Shown: piece by piece, positions 1 through 10,308 of the stretch
Layout: the number at the start of each line of letters is the position of its first letter
Position numbering within the stretch: position 1 is the first letter of the stretch
DNA from: Erwinia tasmaniensis Et1/99
Lineage (GTDB): Bacteria > Pseudomonadota > Gammaproteobacteria > Enterobacterales > Enterobacteriaceae
Length of the DNA stretch: 64,000 bases
Reading direction: 5' to 3'
Assembly (NCBI RefSeq): GCF_000026185.1
Contig: NC_010694.1
Span: forward strand, 1,116,001 to 1,180,000
Program-made: the position numbers and the translations under genes
The notes under the pieces: model-generated
The model's input: only the letters and a program-made list of their open reading frames with translations
The model's database searches: none
Told to the model about the DNA's origin: nothing

Positions 1-234
1 TAAATAATCGGCGAAGCGTTTTGCCAGCTCGTAGTCCATACCGGCCGGAGATTGATTGACGGTGTAGTAAGTCAGCGGGGAATTTATGGTGCTGATACGC
101 AGCTCTCCACGCGATTTAATCTGCGCGATGCGATCGGTTGAGCCGCCATACCACGGGATCGATGGCCACAGTGCCAGCGCAAGCAGCACGGTGATTAGTC
201 CGATCAGCAGATAATTAAACCTAAGGCGTTTCAA
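1..234 (-). CDS. mltF: Membrane-bound lytic murein transglycosylase F, N-terminal part (cut by window edge)
   Basis: Seventy-eight codons read in frame from a TTG at 234 to the window edge. The product opens with a basic and then hydrophobic stretch ending in WPSIPWYGG, followed by a region resembling the solute-binding-like module of E. coli MltF (RGELRIS, then [12 protein letters not shown]). MltF is an outer-membrane-associated lytic transglycosylase that cleaves the glycan strands of murein; its catalytic domain lies beyond the window. The TTG start is chosen because GAGAG sits about 8 nt upstream and E. coli MltF begins at the same point (MKKLKINYL). The gene is divergent from purL, as in E. 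coli. Confidence 0.9.
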   Translation of the reverse strand, partial: MKRLRFNYLLIGLITVLLALALWPSIPWYGGSTDRIAQIKSRGELRISTINSPLTYYTVNQSPAGMDYELAKRFADYL

Positions 235-399
235 ATAGTTATCTCTCGATTTTTCTCAGGCGTCTGTCTTATAAGGCAGTATTTATGGTCTGTAATCGGC
301 CCTGAGCGTGGAGCATTTTGCTTAACTACGGGCATCGGTGCAACAGAATTCAACAACTTTAGTGTGTTTTTTAGGCAGCATTGGTCGCCACTAAATTCA

Positions 400-415
400 G
401 CGCAAACGGTTTCGT
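400..415 (+). promoter_or_regulatory. PurR operator (PUR box) of purL
   Basis: GCGCAAACGGTTTCGT at 400-415 matches the PurR consensus ACGCAAACGTTTGCGT at most positions, including the GCAAACG core. It ends 17 nt before TATAAT at 433-438, so it occupies the -35 position of the purL promoter, where bound PurR-hypoxanthine/guanine would block RNA polymerase. This is the known arrangement for purL in enterics. Confidence 0.8.
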
Positions 416-438
416 AACGGGTGGGGATTCTCTATAAT
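410..438 (+). promoter_or_regulatory. purL sigma70 promoter
   Basis: A perfect -10 hexamer TATAAT lies at 433-438, with a poor -35 (TTTCGT, 410-415) at 17-nt spacing. The weak -35 is embedded in the PUR box. Transcription would start near 445, leaving a leader of about 58 nt before the purL ATG. Confidence 0.65.
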
Positions 439-502
439 AGCGCCGGTTTTCCCTGTTGCGCCCAATGTAGCGTCGCCCGGCGCTCGAGACGAGAGATCTT
501 TA

Positions 503-3500
503 ATGATGGAAATTCTGCGTGGTTCGCCCGCTCTGTCGGCATTTCGTATTAACAAACTGCTGACCCGCTTTCAGGACGCTCACCTGCCGGTGAGTGACAT
601 TTACGCCGAGTACGTCCATTTTGCCGATGTCAGCGCGCCTCTCAGCGCGGATGAAAAGTCACGCCTGCAGCGCCTGCTGAAATATGGCCCCTCTCTCACT
701 GAGCATACCCCGGAAGGCCGTCTGCTGCTGGTGACTCCGCGTCCCGGTACGCTTTCGCCGTGGTCTTCGAAAGCGACGGATATCGCTCATAACTGCTCGC
801 TGCCGCAGGTGATCCGCCTGGAACGCGGTATGGCCTTCTACATTAAGGCCCCGCAGCTAACGCAGTCACAGTGGGAGCAGCTCACGGCGCTGCTGCATGA
901 CCGCATGATGGAAACCGTGTTCAGCGATTTCCAGCAGGCCGAAGCGCTGTTTGCGCACCATCAGCCCGCTCCGCTGCAAAGCGTCGATGTGCTGGGCGAA
1001 GGCCGCAACGCGCTGGTTCAGGCCAATATCAAACTGGGCCTGGCCCTGGCGGAAGACGAGATTGACTACCTGCTGGCGGCGTTTGAAAAACTGGGCCGCA
1101 ACCCGAACGATATCGAACTGTATATGTTTGCCCAGGCTAACTCCGAGCACTGCCGTCACAAAATTTTCAATGCCGACTGGGTGATTGACGGTGAGCAGCA
1201 GCCTAAATCGCTGTTCAAGATGATTAAGAACACCTTTGAGAAAACCCCGGACCATGTGCTGTCAGCCTATAAAGACAATGCCGCGGTGATGGAAGGCTCA
1301 AAGGTGGGGCGCTTTTACGCCGATCCGCAGGGGCGATATGACTTCCATCAGGAAGATGCGCACATTCTGATGAAGGTGGAAACGCACAACCACCCGACCG
1401 CCATCTCCCCGTGGCCGGGAGCCGCAACCGGCTCCGGCGGTGAAATTCGTGACGAAGGCGCTACCGGACGCGGTGCGAAACCGAAAGCGGGTCTGGTCGG
1501 TTTCTCGGTATCCAATCTGCGTATTCCCGGCTTTGAACAGCCCTGGGAAGAGGATTTCGGCAAGCCGGATCGCATCGTCACCGCGCTGGATATCATGACC
1601 GACGGCCCGTTGGGCGGGGCGGCCTTTAACAACGAATTTGGCCGCCCGGCGTTGACCGGCTACTTCCGCACCTATGAGGAGCGCGTGAACAGCCACAACG
1701 GCAGCGAGCTGCGCGGCTACCACAAGCCGATTATGCTGGCGGGCGGTATCGGTAATATTCGTGCCGATCACGTTCAGAAAGGCGAAATTAGCGTGGGAGC
1801 CAAGCTTATCGTGCTGGGTGGCCCGGCGATGAATATCGGCCTCGGCGGCGGTGCGGCGTCGTCAATGGCCTCCGGCCAGTCTGACGCAGACCTCGACTTT
1901 GCCTCCGTACAGCGTGATAACCCGGAAATGGAGCGCCGCTGTCAGGAAGTGATTGACCGCTGCTGGCAGCTGGGGGAAGAGAACCCGATCCTGTTTATTC
2001 ACGATGTTGGCGCAGGCGGCCTGTCTAACGCCATGCCGGAACTGGTGAGCGACGGTGAGCGCGGCGGACGCTTTAATCTGCGCGATATTCTCAATGACGA
2101 ACCGGGCATGAGCCCGCTGGAAGTATGGTGTAACGAATCCCAGGAGCGTTACGTGCTGGCCGTTGCCCCGACAAGCCTGGCGTTGTTCGACGCGCTGTGC
2201 CAGCGTGAGCGCGCACCTTATGCGGTGATCGGCGAGGCAACGGAAGAGATGCACCTGTCGCTGGCAGACAGCCATTTCGACAATACGCCGATTGATATGC
2301 CGCTGGACGTGCTGCTAGGCAAAACGCCGAAGATGACCCGCGATGTCACCACCCGGCAGGCGAAAGGCGAGGCGCTGGTGCGTGATGGCATTTCGCTGGC
2401 CGATGCGGTGCACCGCGTGCTGCATCTGCCCGCCGTAGCGGAGAAAACCTTCCTTATCAGTATTGGAGACCGTTCGGTTGGCGGCATGGTTGCCCGCGAC
2501 CAGATGGTCGGCCCGTGGCAGATCCCCGTGGCGAACTGTGCGGTGACCACCGCCAGTCTCGACAGTTATTACGGCGAAGCGATGTCGCTGGGCGAGCGCA
2601 CCCCGGTGGCGCTGCTCGACTTTGCCGCCTCTGGACGTCTGGCGGTAGGCGAGGCCATTACCAATATTGCCGCCACGCAGATCGGCCCACTGACGCGCAT
2701 CAAGCTGTCGGCAAACTGGATGGCGGCAGCCGGGCACCCTGGCGAAGATGCTGGCCTGTATGAAGCGGTCAAAGCGGTGGGTGAAGAACTGTGTCCGGCA
2801 CTGGGCATCACCATCCCGGTGGGTAAAGATTCCATGTCGATGAAAACCCGCTGGCAGCAGGACGGCGAACAGCGCGAAATGACCTCTCCGCTGTCGCTGG
2901 TGATCACCGCATTTGCCCGCGTGGAAGACGTGCGCAAAACCGTGACCCCACAGCTGCAGACCAGCGATAACGCCCTGCTGCTGATTGACCTTGGCCACGG
3001 CGTTAACGCGCTGGGTGCCACCGCGCTGTCACAGGTTTATCGCCAGCTGGGCGATAAGCCTGCCGACGTGCGGGATGCGCAGCAGCTGGCTGGTTTCTAT
3101 CATGCCATTCAGGCGCTGGTCGCCGACGGCAAACTGCTGGCCTATCATGACCGTTCAGACGGCGGGCTGCTGGTGACGCTGGCCGAGATGGCCTTTACCG
3201 GCCACTGCGGTATCGAGGCCGATATCGCCGCGCTGGGTAGCGACAACCTGGCCGCTCTGTTCAATGAGGAGCTGGGCGCGGTGATCCAGGTCGCCGCCGC
3301 CGACGTGGCGGAAGTCAGAGAGGTGCTGGTGGCCCACGGCCTCGGCGACTGCGTGCATCTCCTGGGCAGGGCGGTCAGCGGCGATCGCTTCACCCTTTCC
3401 AGCGGTAACTCAACGATTTACAGCGAAAGCCGTACCACTCTGCGCACCTGGTGGGCAGAAACCACCTGGCAAATGCAGCGTCTGCGCGATAACCCGACCT

Positions 3501-4387
3501 GTGCCGATCAGGAACACGAGGCGAAGAAAGATGACCGCGATCCGGGGCTCAACGTTGCCCTGACCTTTAAGCCGCAGGAAGACGTCGCCGCGCCATTTAT
3601 TGCCACGGGCGCACGGCCGAAAGTGGCGGTGCTGCGTGAGCAGGGGGTTAACTCCCACGTTGAGATGGCGGCTGCCTTCCACCGTGCCGGTTTTGAGGCG
3701 GTTGACGTGCATATGAGCGACCTGCTGGCGGGCCGCCGTGGACTGGACGATGTTGAGGCGCTGGTCGCCTGTGGCGGCTTCTCCTACGGTGACGTGCTGG
3801 GTGCAGGCGAAGGCTGGGCGAAGTCGATTCTGTTCAACTCTCGCGTGCGTGACGAGTTCGAAACCTTCTTCCACCGTCCACAGACTCTGGCGCTTGGCGT
3901 GTGTAACGGCTGCCAGATGATGTCAAATCTGCGTGAGCTGATCCCAGGCAGCGAGGCGTGGCCACGCTTCGTGCGCAACCAGTCAGAGCGCTTTGAAGGG
4001 CGCTTCAGCCTGGTGGAAGTGGCGGCCAGCCCGTCACTGCTGCTGGACGGCATGGTTGGTTCGCGTATGCCGATTGCGGTGGCTCATGGTGAGGGCTTCG
4101 TTGAGGTGCGTAACAAGGCGCACCTGGCAGAGCTGGAAAGCAAAGGTCTGGTGGCGCTGCGCTTTGTCGATAATCACGGCAGGGTGACAGAGCAGTATCC
4201 GGCTAACCCGAACGGTTCAGCGAACGGCATCACGGCGGTTACCAATGAAAGTGGTCGGGTCACCATTATGATGCCGCACCCGGAACGCGTCTTCCGTACC
4301 GTCAGCAACTCCTGGCACCCGGCAGAGTGGGGCGAAGATAGCCCGTGGATGCGCATATTCCGTAATGCCAGAAAACAGCTGGGCTAA
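503..4387 (+). CDS. purL: Phosphoribosylformylglycinamidine synthase
   Basis: A 1294-residue single-chain PurL (E. coli 1295). It carries out the fourth step of de novo purine synthesis in the cytosol: FGAR + ATP + glutamine to FGAM. The N-terminal start [20 protein letters not shown] is identical to the E. coli protein. The two synthetase (AIR-synthetase-like) halves include [35 protein letters not shown] and a second half with [19 protein letters not shown]. The C-terminal glutamine amidotransferase domain has its nucleophile in GVCNGCQMM (Cys1134) and the dyad in HPERVF (His1259, Glu1261). It is monocistronic, preceded by a PurR-boxed promoter and closed by a terminator at 4401-4430. Confidence 0.99.
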   Translation: MMEILRGSPALSAFRINKLLTRFQDAHLPVSDIYAEYVHFADVSAPLSADEKSRLQRLLKYGPSLTEHTPEGRLLLVTPRPGTLSPWSSKATDIAHNCSLPQVIRLERGMAFYIKAPQLTQSQWEQLTALLHDRMMETVFSDFQQAEALFAHHQPAPLQSVDVLGEGRNALVQANIKLGLALAEDEIDYLLAAFEKLGRNPNDIELYMFAQANSEHCRHKIFNADWVIDGEQQPKSLFKMIKNTFEKTPDHVLSAYKDNAAVMEGSKVGRFYADPQGRYDFHQEDAHILMKVETHNHPTAISPWPGAATGSGGEIRDEGATGRGAKPKAGLVGFSVSNLRIPGFEQPWEEDFGKPDRIVTALDIMTDGPLGGAAFNNEFGRPALTGYFRTYEERVNSHNGSELRGYHKPIMLAGGIGNIRADHVQKGEISVGAKLIVLGGPAMNIGLGGGAASSMASGQSDADLDFASVQRDNPEMERRCQEVIDRCWQLGEENPILFIHDVGAGGLSNAMPELVSDGERGGRFNLRDILNDEPGMSPLEVWCNESQERYVLAVAPTSLALFDALCQRERAPYAVIGEATEEMHLSLADSHFDNTPIDMPLDVLLGKTPKMTRDVTTRQAKGEALVRDGISLADAVHRVLHLPAVAEKTFLISIGDRSVGGMVARDQMVGPWQIPVANCAVTTASLDSYYGEAMSLGERTPVALLDFAASGRLAVGEAITNIAATQIGPLTRIKLSANWMAAAGHPGEDAGLYEAVKAVGEELCPALGITIPVGKDSMSMKTRWQQDGEQREMTSPLSLVITAFARVEDVRKTVTPQLQTSDNALLLIDLGHGVNALGATALSQVYRQLGDKPADVRDAQQLAGFYHAIQALVADGKLLAYHDRSDGGLLVTLAEMAFTGHCGIEADIAALGSDNLAALFNEELGAVIQVAAADVAEVREVLVAHGLGDCVHLLGRAVSGDRFTLSSGNSTIYSESRTTLRTWWAETTWQMQRLRDNPTCADQEHEAKKDDRDPGLNVALTFKPQEDVAAPFIATGARPKVAVLREQGVNSHVEMAAAFHRAGFEAVDVHMSDLLAGRRGLDDVEALVACGGFSYGDVLGAGEGWAKSILFNSRVRDEFETFFHRPQTLALGVCNGCQMMSNLRELIPGSEAWPRFVRNQSERFEGRFSLVEVAASPSLLLDGMVGSRMPIAVAHGEGFVEVRNKAHLAELESKGLVALRFVDNHGRVTEQYPANPNGSANGITAVTNESGRVTIMMPHPERVFRTVSNSWHPAEWGEDSPWMRIFRNARKQLG

Positions 4388-4400
4388 GTCAATCTGTTGA

Positions 4401-4430
4401 AAAGGCTGGATTTATTCCAGCCTTTTTTTA
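4401..4430 (+). terminator. Rho-independent terminator of purL
   Basis: A perfect 10-bp stem (AAAGGCTGGA, 4401-4410, with TCCAGCCTTT, 4416-4425), a 5-nt loop and a run of T. It begins 14 bp after the purL stop codon. Confidence 0.92.
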
Positions 4431-4443
4431 TGGGCCTGCCTGT

Positions 4444-4557
4444 TGTCGCATATTCCCGACATCACCTTCGGGACTTGTCTCCTTTAGGCGACATTCAGTG
4501 TTATGAATTTTATGGTTTTTTTTTTGAAGACCCTTTTTTTGTCTCTATGCGGAGACG
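4444..4557 (+). promoter_or_regulatory. Three GlrR (QseF) activator sites upstream of glmY
   Basis: The known GlrR recognition pattern is TGTC-N10-GACA. Two perfect copies lie at 4444-4461 and 4476-4493, and a third with one mismatch (TGTC-N10-GACG) at 4540-4557. They sit roughly 120-235 bp before the predicted glmY start, a normal distance for a sigma54 enhancer. The activator gene glrR lies 2.5 kb downstream in the same cluster. Confidence 0.88.
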
Positions 4558-4650
4558 GTTTTTCATAGCGAACACTCAATTTTTAAATCATTCTGCCAGG
4601 GTGTAATGAAAATACCTTATTTAACAGGGGTTTGTTTTTTTATACAAATA

Positions 4651-4671
4651 TGGCACGACAATTGCTAATAT
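4651..4671 (+). promoter_or_regulatory. sigma54 promoter of glmY
   Basis: TGGCACG-ACAA-TTGCT at 4651-4666 is an exact match to the sigma54 -24/-12 consensus. The predicted start near 4678 coincides with the beginning of conserved GlmY sequence. A TAATAT hexamer at 4666-4671 could act as a sigma70 -10 giving the same start, as reported for E. coli glmY, but its -35 is poor. Confidence 0.9.
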
Positions 4672-4677
4672 ACTGGT

Positions 4678-4897
4678 AGTGGCTCATTCACCTGGTTATG
4701 ACAGCCCTGCGCAAGCGGACAAGTGCCCATAATATTCGAATGACGCACAATACGGTGCCTGTCGTCCACCTCACCGATAATCGTTCACTTTGTGACGTTA
4801 TCAAACATCGGACGCAACGTTGAGTTAGGCACCACCTCTTTCGTTACGCTGGCTTTCCGGCGTGACCGCAATGGCCGGTTCTGTGAACCGGCCATTT
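4678..4897 (+). ncRNA. glmY: GlmY small regulatory RNA
   Basis: The 5' end AGTGGCTCATTCACC followed by TTATGACAGCCC resembles the E. coli GlmY 5' stem-loop, and the position between purL and glrK is the known glmY locus. In E. coli GlmY sequesters the adaptor RapZ, sparing GlmZ from RNase E and so raising GlmS (glucosamine-6-phosphate synthase) synthesis. The predicted primary transcript, up to the hairpin at 4870-4896, is about 220 nt, longer than the roughly 184 nt of E. coli. The body of the RNA has diverged, so identity rests on the 5' end, the promoter and the locus. The 3' end is the less certain boundary. Confidence 0.85.
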
Positions 4898-4900
4898 TCA
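4870..4900 (+). terminator. Terminator of glmY
   Basis: A perfect 11-bp stem, AATGGCCGGTT (4870-4880) with AACCGGCCATT (4886-4896), with a 5-nt loop and a short T-rich tail. Confidence 0.8.
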
Positions 4901-4975
4901 TTTTGGCCGCAGCGCTTCCTTCTGTGCACGCGCTCAGCTAGCATCGCCGCTAACCCTTTTTAAAGAGATCCTGCC

Positions 4976-6403
4976 GTGAAGAGATGGCGTCTGTTTCCAC
5001 GTTCGCTGCGCCAGCTGGTGCTGATGGCGTTTTTACTGGTGCTGTTACCGCTACTGGTGCTGGCATGGCAGGCCTGGGAGAGCCTGTCGGCGCTTAGCGA
5101 GCGCGCCGCGGACACCAACCGCACCACCCTGACCGACGTGCGCAGAAGTGAAGCAATGGCCCGCACGGCGCTTGAGCTGGAGCGCAGCTATCGCCAGTAC
5201 TGTGTACTGGATGACCCGATGCTGTCGCGCCTGTATCAGACACAGTACGGCCGTTATTCACAAATGCTTGATGCGCACGCCGCGGTGCTGCCGGATATAG
5301 GCATTTATGACACCCTGCGCCGGTCTTTCACCCAGCTTGGTGCTATGCACTGTGAAAACAGCGCCCCGGTGCGTGCGGCGGCTGAACGACTGGAAGACTT
5401 TTCGACCGCCAATGGCCAGCTGGTCAGGTCAACGCGTGAAGTGGCTTTCGCGCGGGGTTTACAGCTGCAACGAGAGATTGCCGGGCGCGGACAGTATTTC
5501 GGCTGGCAGGCGCTGATCCTGTTTCTGCTCAGTCTGGGTCTGGTACTGCTGTTTACCCGCATGATTATCGGCCCGGTCAAAGCCGTCGAGCGCATGATCA
5601 ACCGACTGGGCGCGGGAAAGTCGCTGGGCCAGGATCTGGCGTTTAAGGGGCCACGCGAAATCCGATCGCTGGGGCAGCGTATTCTCTGGCTTAGCGAGCG
5701 CCTTGCCTGGCTGGAATCTCAGCGCCATGAATTTTTGCGCCATATCTCTCATGAATTAAAAACCCCGCTGGCGAGCATGCGCGAAGGCACTGAACTGCTG
5801 GCTGACGAGGTGGCGGGGCCGCTGACCGCCGATCAGCGCGAAGTCGTCACTATTCTTAACGATAGCAGCCGCCATTTGCAGCGCTTAATTGAACAGTTGC
5901 TGGACTATAACCGCAAGCTGGCGGATGGCCCGCTGGAGCTGAAGGACGTTCAGCTCCAGCCGCTTATTGCCACGCTGGTTTCTTCTCACAGTCTTACTGC
6001 ACGCGCTAAGCAGGTTCACACAGAGATAGATTTGCAGGCGGTTCTCTGCCGCGCTGAACCGATTTTGTTACTACGGGCAATCGATAATCTGTACTCCAAT
6101 GCGCTACACTATGGCGCGGAATCTGGAAAAATCTGGATACGCAGTCGGCAGCAGGGCGGTCTGGTACAGATTGAGGTCGCCAATACCGGAACGCCAGTTC
6201 CTGCCGCAGAAAGAACGCTGATTTTTGAGCCCTTTTTTCAAGGGAGCCTGCAACGTAAAGGCGCGGTAAAAGGCAGCGGCCTGGGGCTCAGTATTGCTAA
6301 AGACTGCGTGCGCCAGCTGCACGGTAATTTGCAACTGATCGACAGCCTTGATGCTGATGTGTGCTTCCGCATTGAATTACATACCACCGCCGGGAAAAGA
6401 TAA
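4976..6403 (+). CDS. glrK: Sensor histidine kinase GlrK (QseE)
   Basis: A 475-residue inner-membrane two-component kinase that phosphorylates GlrR. A first membrane segment (about residues 13-32) is followed by a periplasmic domain. A second segment (about 180-197) leads to a HAMP linker, the HisKA phosphoacceptor in SHELKTP (His259, same position as E. coli), and a HATPase domain with NLYSNALHYG and GSGLGLSIAKD. The GTG start aligns with the E. coli N-terminus (MKRWxxFPRSLRQLV) and has AAAGAG upstream. It heads the glrK-qseG-glrR operon; the first gap is 2 nt. QseE has also been described as an adrenergic/sulfate/phosphate sensor in enterohaemorrhagic E. coli. Confidence 0.96.
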   Translation: MKRWRLFPRSLRQLVLMAFLLVLLPLLVLAWQAWESLSALSERAADTNRTTLTDVRRSEAMARTALELERSYRQYCVLDDPMLSRLYQTQYGRYSQMLDAHAAVLPDIGIYDTLRRSFTQLGAMHCENSAPVRAAAERLEDFSTANGQLVRSTREVAFARGLQLQREIAGRGQYFGWQALILFLLSLGLVLLFTRMIIGPVKAVERMINRLGAGKSLGQDLAFKGPREIRSLGQRILWLSERLAWLESQRHEFLRHISHELKTPLASMREGTELLADEVAGPLTADQREVVTILNDSSRHLQRLIEQLLDYNRKLADGPLELKDVQLQPLIATLVSSHSLTARAKQVHTEIDLQAVLCRAEPILLLRAIDNLYSNALHYGAESGKIWIRSRQQGGLVQIEVANTGTPVPAAERTLIFEPFFQGSLQRKGAVKGSGLGLSIAKDCVRQLHGNLQLIDSLDADVCFRIELHTTAGKR

Positions 6404-6405
6404 TC

Positions 6406-7128
6406 ATGCAACTGCCCCATTTTTCTGCCGTAGTGAAGCGCGGAGGTTTTGGCCGATCTTTCATCATCGTTTTGCTGGCGTTCGGCCTGATGGCATGCAG
6501 TCAGAAACAGCCGCAGTATGTGGCGGAGGGGGCGGACAGCACCTTGACTGAACCTCAACAGGACGTTGCCGATTTTCATCTGGTTAGCTGTCAATATGTC
6601 TGGTCCTATATGGGCGATGCGGCGCTGAATAACCCGCTTTACTGGCAGCGCGCCATAGACTGTGCTGTGCGCCTGACGCCTGCGGAAGCCCGCGCAAAAG
6701 CCAAAGGCCAGCCGGTGGATAGCTGGCAAAATGCTTTCAGGCAGGCGGTATTGCTTAGCCACGGTAACGTTACCCCTATTGAGCGACGTCATTTTCTACA
6801 ACGGCTGGATAGCTACGCGCAGGATTACCCGGCGCCGGTGCGGCCCTTACTGATATTGTGGCGTGATGGGCAGAGGGCGCTGCTGCAATTATCCGCAGAG
6901 CGGTCACGATACGCCGCTTTAGAGCAGAGTACTCAGGCTGAACGTGTTGCGCTGCGCGAGCAGCAAACGGAACTTCAAAAAGAGCTGGCTACCACAAGAC
7001 GCAAATTAGACAGGCTGACGGATATCGAACGCCAGCTCTCCGCGCGTCGTCCGGCAGACGCGAGCGAAAGCAATGGTCATGACGCCGGGGCAGCGGAAAA
7101 TTCATCAGCGGATGAGGCAAATCCATGA
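6406..7128 (+). CDS. qseG: Two-component-associated outer-membrane lipoprotein QseG
   Basis: 240 residues with an unusually long basic N-region, then a hydrophobic core and the lipobox LMAC (Cys31). The body has GDAALNNPLYWQRAIDCA and a C-terminal alternating charged stretch (about 170-215) likely to form a coiled coil. In E. coli, QseG (YfhG) is an outer-membrane lipoprotein that interacts with the periplasmic domain of QseE/GlrK and modulates its activity. It starts 2 nt after glrK and overlaps glrR by 4 nt (ATGA), so translation is coupled. The last 30 residues are low-complexity (A/E/S-rich) and poorly conserved. Confidence 0.93.
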   Translation: MQLPHFSAVVKRGGFGRSFIIVLLAFGLMACSQKQPQYVAEGADSTLTEPQQDVADFHLVSCQYVWSYMGDAALNNPLYWQRAIDCAVRLTPAEARAKAKGQPVDSWQNAFRQAVLLSHGNVTPIERRHFLQRLDSYAQDYPAPVRPLLILWRDGQRALLQLSAERSRYAALEQSTQAERVALREQQTELQKELATTRRKLDRLTDIERQLSARRPADASESNGHDAGAAENSSADEANP

Positions 7129-8459
7129 TCAAAACATCGGTGCGATTACTGCTGGTCGATGATGACCCCAGCTTGCTTAAGCTGCTGGGAATGCGCCTGC
7201 GCAGTGAAGGTTTCACCGTGGTTACCGCCGGCAGCGGCCCGGAGGCGCTGCGTGTGCTCAACCGCGAAAACTTCGATCTGACCATCAGCGATCTGCGCAT
7301 GGATGAAATGGACGGTATGACGCTGTTTGTTGAGATCCAGAAGCTAAAGCCCGGCATGCCGGTGATTATTCTTACCGCACATGGTTCGATCCCTGATGCC
7401 GTGGCGGCTACCCGCCAGGGGGTATTCAGCTTTCTCACCAAACCGGTCGATCGCGATGCACTTTATAAGGCCATTGATGAGGCGCTGGCACATCGAGCGC
7501 CCGTTGCAGACGAAGCCTGGCGTGCCAATATCGTCACCCGTAGCCCACTGATGCTGCGTCTGCTTGAGCAGACCCGCATGGTCGCCCAGTCTGATGTCAG
7601 CGTATTGATCCACGGCCAGAGCGGCACGGGGAAAGAGGTGCTGGCCCAGGCGATACATGGTGCCAGCCCGCGTGCAGGCAAAACCTTTATCGCCATCAAC
7701 TGCGGTGCGCTGCCGGAACAGCTGCTGGAGTCAGAACTGTTCGGCCACGCGAAAGGGGCCTTTACCGGGGCGGTCAGCAGCCGCGAGGGGCTGTTCCAGG
7801 CCGCCGAAGGGGGAACGCTGTTCCTTGATGAGATAGGCGATATGCCACAGGCGCTGCAGGTCAAACTGCTGCGCGTATTGCAGGAGAGAAAAGTACGGCC
7901 GCTGGGCAGCAATCTCGACGTGGATATCAACGTTCGGATTATCTCCGCTACCCATCGCGACCTGCCCAAGGCGATGGAGAAAAACGAGTTCCGCGAGGAT
8001 TTATTCTATCGCCTCAACGTGGTGAGCCTGAAAATTCCGGCGCTGCATGAGCGCGCCGAGGACATTCCGCTGCTGGCGACCCACCTACTGAGGCAGTCGG
8101 CCGAAAGGCATAAGCCCTTTGTGCGCAGCTTCTCGACCGATGCGATGCGCCGTCTGATGGCGGCCAGCTGGCCTGGCAACGTACGACAGTTGGTCAACGT
8201 CATTGAGCAGTGCGTGGCGTTAACGTCGGCACCGGTGATTAGCGATGTGCTGGTTGAACAGGCGCTGGCGGGAGAAAACACGGTATTGCCAACGTTTGTC
8301 GAGGCGCGTAACCAGTTTGAATTGAACTACTTGCGTAAACTGCTGCAAATGACGAAAGGCAATGTGACCAACGCCGCGCGTCTGGCAGGCCGTAACCGTA
8401 CCGAGTTTTATAAGCTACTATCACGCCATGAACTGGATGCGGCAGATTTCAAAGGATAA
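7125..8459 (+). CDS. glrR: sigma54-dependent response regulator GlrR (QseF)
   Basis: A 444-residue NtrC-type activator. The receiver domain has phosphoacceptor Asp56 (TISDLRMDEMDG). The AAA+ domain has Walker A GQSGTGKE (about 164-171), the sigma54-contact loop GAFTGA (211-216), and Walker B GGTLFLDEIGD. A Fis-type HTH closes the protein (NVTNAARLAGRNRTEFYKLL). Its known target is glmY, whose sigma54 promoter and three TGTC-N10-GACA sites are present 2.5 kb upstream, so sensor, partner lipoprotein, regulator and target form one compact circuit. Confidence 0.97.
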   Translation: MIKTSVRLLLVDDDPSLLKLLGMRLRSEGFTVVTAGSGPEALRVLNRENFDLTISDLRMDEMDGMTLFVEIQKLKPGMPVIILTAHGSIPDAVAATRQGVFSFLTKPVDRDALYKAIDEALAHRAPVADEAWRANIVTRSPLMLRLLEQTRMVAQSDVSVLIHGQSGTGKEVLAQAIHGASPRAGKTFIAINCGALPEQLLESELFGHAKGAFTGAVSSREGLFQAAEGGTLFLDEIGDMPQALQVKLLRVLQERKVRPLGSNLDVDINVRIISATHRDLPKAMEKNEFREDLFYRLNVVSLKIPALHERAEDIPLLATHLLRQSAERHKPFVRSFSTDAMRRLMAASWPGNVRQLVNVIEQCVALTSAPVISDVLVEQALAGENTVLPTFVEARNQFELNYLRKLLQMTKGNVTNAARLAGRNRTEFYKLLSRHELDAADFKG

Positions 8460-8498
8460 TTTTCAGTGCCGCTACGCGGGTGACTTATGGTAGTTTAG

Positions 8499-8933
<435 letters not shown>

Positions 8934-9041
8934 CGGAGCCTTGACATCGGTAGCCTGGCATAGCCAGGTGAGGTGAACGCCACACGCACGACTCCGTTGT
9001 AGTACTGCGGCGCGGCGGCCAAAGCGAAATCGATCGACCCA

Positions 9042-9086
9042 GGCCAGAGGGCTGGAAAGCGCCATGCCTTTTCCGGCCCTCTGGCC
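9042..9086. repeat. Strong inverted repeat between convergent glnB and hmp
   Basis: The left arm begins GGCCAGAGGGC at 9042 and the right arm ends GGCCCTCTGGCC at 9086. The arms pair over about 17 bp with one G-T mismatch around a roughly 10-nt loop. Neither side carries a long T-run. It probably acts as a bidirectional transcription barrier between the two convergent genes. Confidence 0.6.
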
Positions 9087-9104
9087 GTATAATATCCCCA
9101 TGCC

Positions 9105-10286
9105 TTAAAGGGTGCTATGCGGCCCAAACACCTCATAGTGGATGTGGCTCTGCCCTACGCCAAGCTGCACCAGGCTTTGTTCCACGGATCTCATAAACGC
9201 CAGCGGGCCGCACAGATAATAATGCTGCGCCCGATCGCTAAAACAGGACTTCAGCGGCAGCAGATCCATCAAACCCCGATGGTGACAGGTCCCTTTATCC
9301 TCCTCCAGGGGATGCTGATACCAGATATGCTGCGAGAAATCAGGCAGCCGTGCTCCCAGTGCGCTTACTTCTTCCGCGAAAGCATGCGTGTTGCCATTTT
9401 CCGTGGCGTGCAGCCATTGTACCGGGGCGGGATGCTTATCCTGCGCCAGCTTGTGCAGCATCGCCAGCATTGGCGTCAGGCCGACGCCGCCGGAAATCAA
9501 CGCCACCGGCGTGCGTGCGTCGATATCAATAAAGAAATCACCCGCAGGTGGCGACAGATGCAAACGTGAGCCCGGCTGCTGCTGGTGCAGCCAGCTTGAC
9601 AAGGTTCCACCCGGCTGATGACGCACGGCAATACGATAATCACGACCGTTGGGGGTACGCGTCAGGGAATATTGACGAATCTCCTGATTTTCAAACGATG
9701 GATCCGTCACCCACAGCGCCAGATACTGCCCCGGACGATAGTCGGCTACCGGTCTGCCGTCGACCGGCGTCAGCACAAAACTCTTAATCATCGAGCCCTG
9801 CGGAATGACTTCACTGATAACGAACTCACGCTGACCGCGCCAGCCGCCACTTTTTTCTTCCGACTGCTGATAAATCTGCTCTTCACGCTGCACGAATACG
9901 CCGGCCAATACGCCGTAGGCTTTGCCCCAGGCTGCCAGAACGTCGTCGCCGGGATGCAGCATTTCGTCAATGGTTGCCAGCAGATGCTGTCCGACCACGG
10001 CATATTGGGCGGGACTCACGGCAAAAGTGGTGTGTTTTTGCGCGATTTTTTCCACCGCCGGGCCGAGTGCCGCCAGATTGTCCAGGTTGCTGGCATAAGC
10101 CGCGATAGCATTGAACAGGGCGACACGTTGATTGCCGTTGCTCTGGTTGCTCATATTAAAGATATCTTTCAGCTCAGGGTGATGGTCGAACAAACGTTGA
10201 TAGAAATGTTCAGTAAGGCGTGGCCCCAGTTCTGCAACGGCGGGAAGGGTTGATTTAACGGTGGCAATGGTTTGGCTATCCAGCAT
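9105..10286 (-). CDS. hmp: Flavohemoprotein, nitric oxide dioxygenase
   Basis: 393 residues: an N-terminal globin with proximal heme ligand His85 (EKIAQKH) and distal Tyr29 and Gln53, then a ferredoxin-reductase FAD domain (EYRPGQY-like DYRPGQYLALW, RQYSLTR) and an NAD domain (ISGGVGLTPMLAML, YLCGPLAFM). It oxidises NO to nitrate using O2 and NADPH and is the main aerobic NO detoxifier. The ATG at 10286 is used (MLDSQTIATVK, matching E. coli MLDAQTIATVK, with AGGAG upstream). An ATG nine codons earlier lies inside the NsrR promoter region. The gene is divergent from glyA, as in E. coli. Confidence 0.97.
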   Translation of the reverse strand: MLDSQTIATVKSTLPAVAELGPRLTEHFYQRLFDHHPELKDIFNMSNQSNGNQRVALFNAIAAYASNLDNLAALGPAVEKIAQKHTTFAVSPAQYAVVGQHLLATIDEMLHPGDDVLAAWGKAYGVLAGVFVQREEQIYQQSEEKSGGWRGQREFVISEVIPQGSMIKSFVLTPVDGRPVADYRPGQYLALWVTDPSFENQEIRQYSLTRTPNGRDYRIAVRHQPGGTLSSWLHQQQPGSRLHLSPPAGDFFIDIDARTPVALISGGVGLTPMLAMLHKLAQDKHPAPVQWLHATENGNTHAFAEEVSALGARLPDFSQHIWYQHPLEEDKGTCHHRGLMDLLPLKSCFSDRAQHYYLCGPLAFMRSVEQSLVQLGVGQSHIHYEVFGPHSTL

Positions 10287-10308
10287 TTTTTTGCTCCTGC
10301 ATGAGAAA

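Noticed and set aside
1298..1771. Long antisense frames inside purL (and similar ones inside iscS, gcd, pst-like genes)
   Set aside because: They are mirror frames of G/C-rich coding sequence with no start signals or recognisable domains.
4397..4606. 69-codon + strand frame after purL
   Set aside because: It overlaps the purL terminator and two GlrR sites and contains phenylalanine-rich low-complexity sequence; it is regulatory DNA, not a gene.
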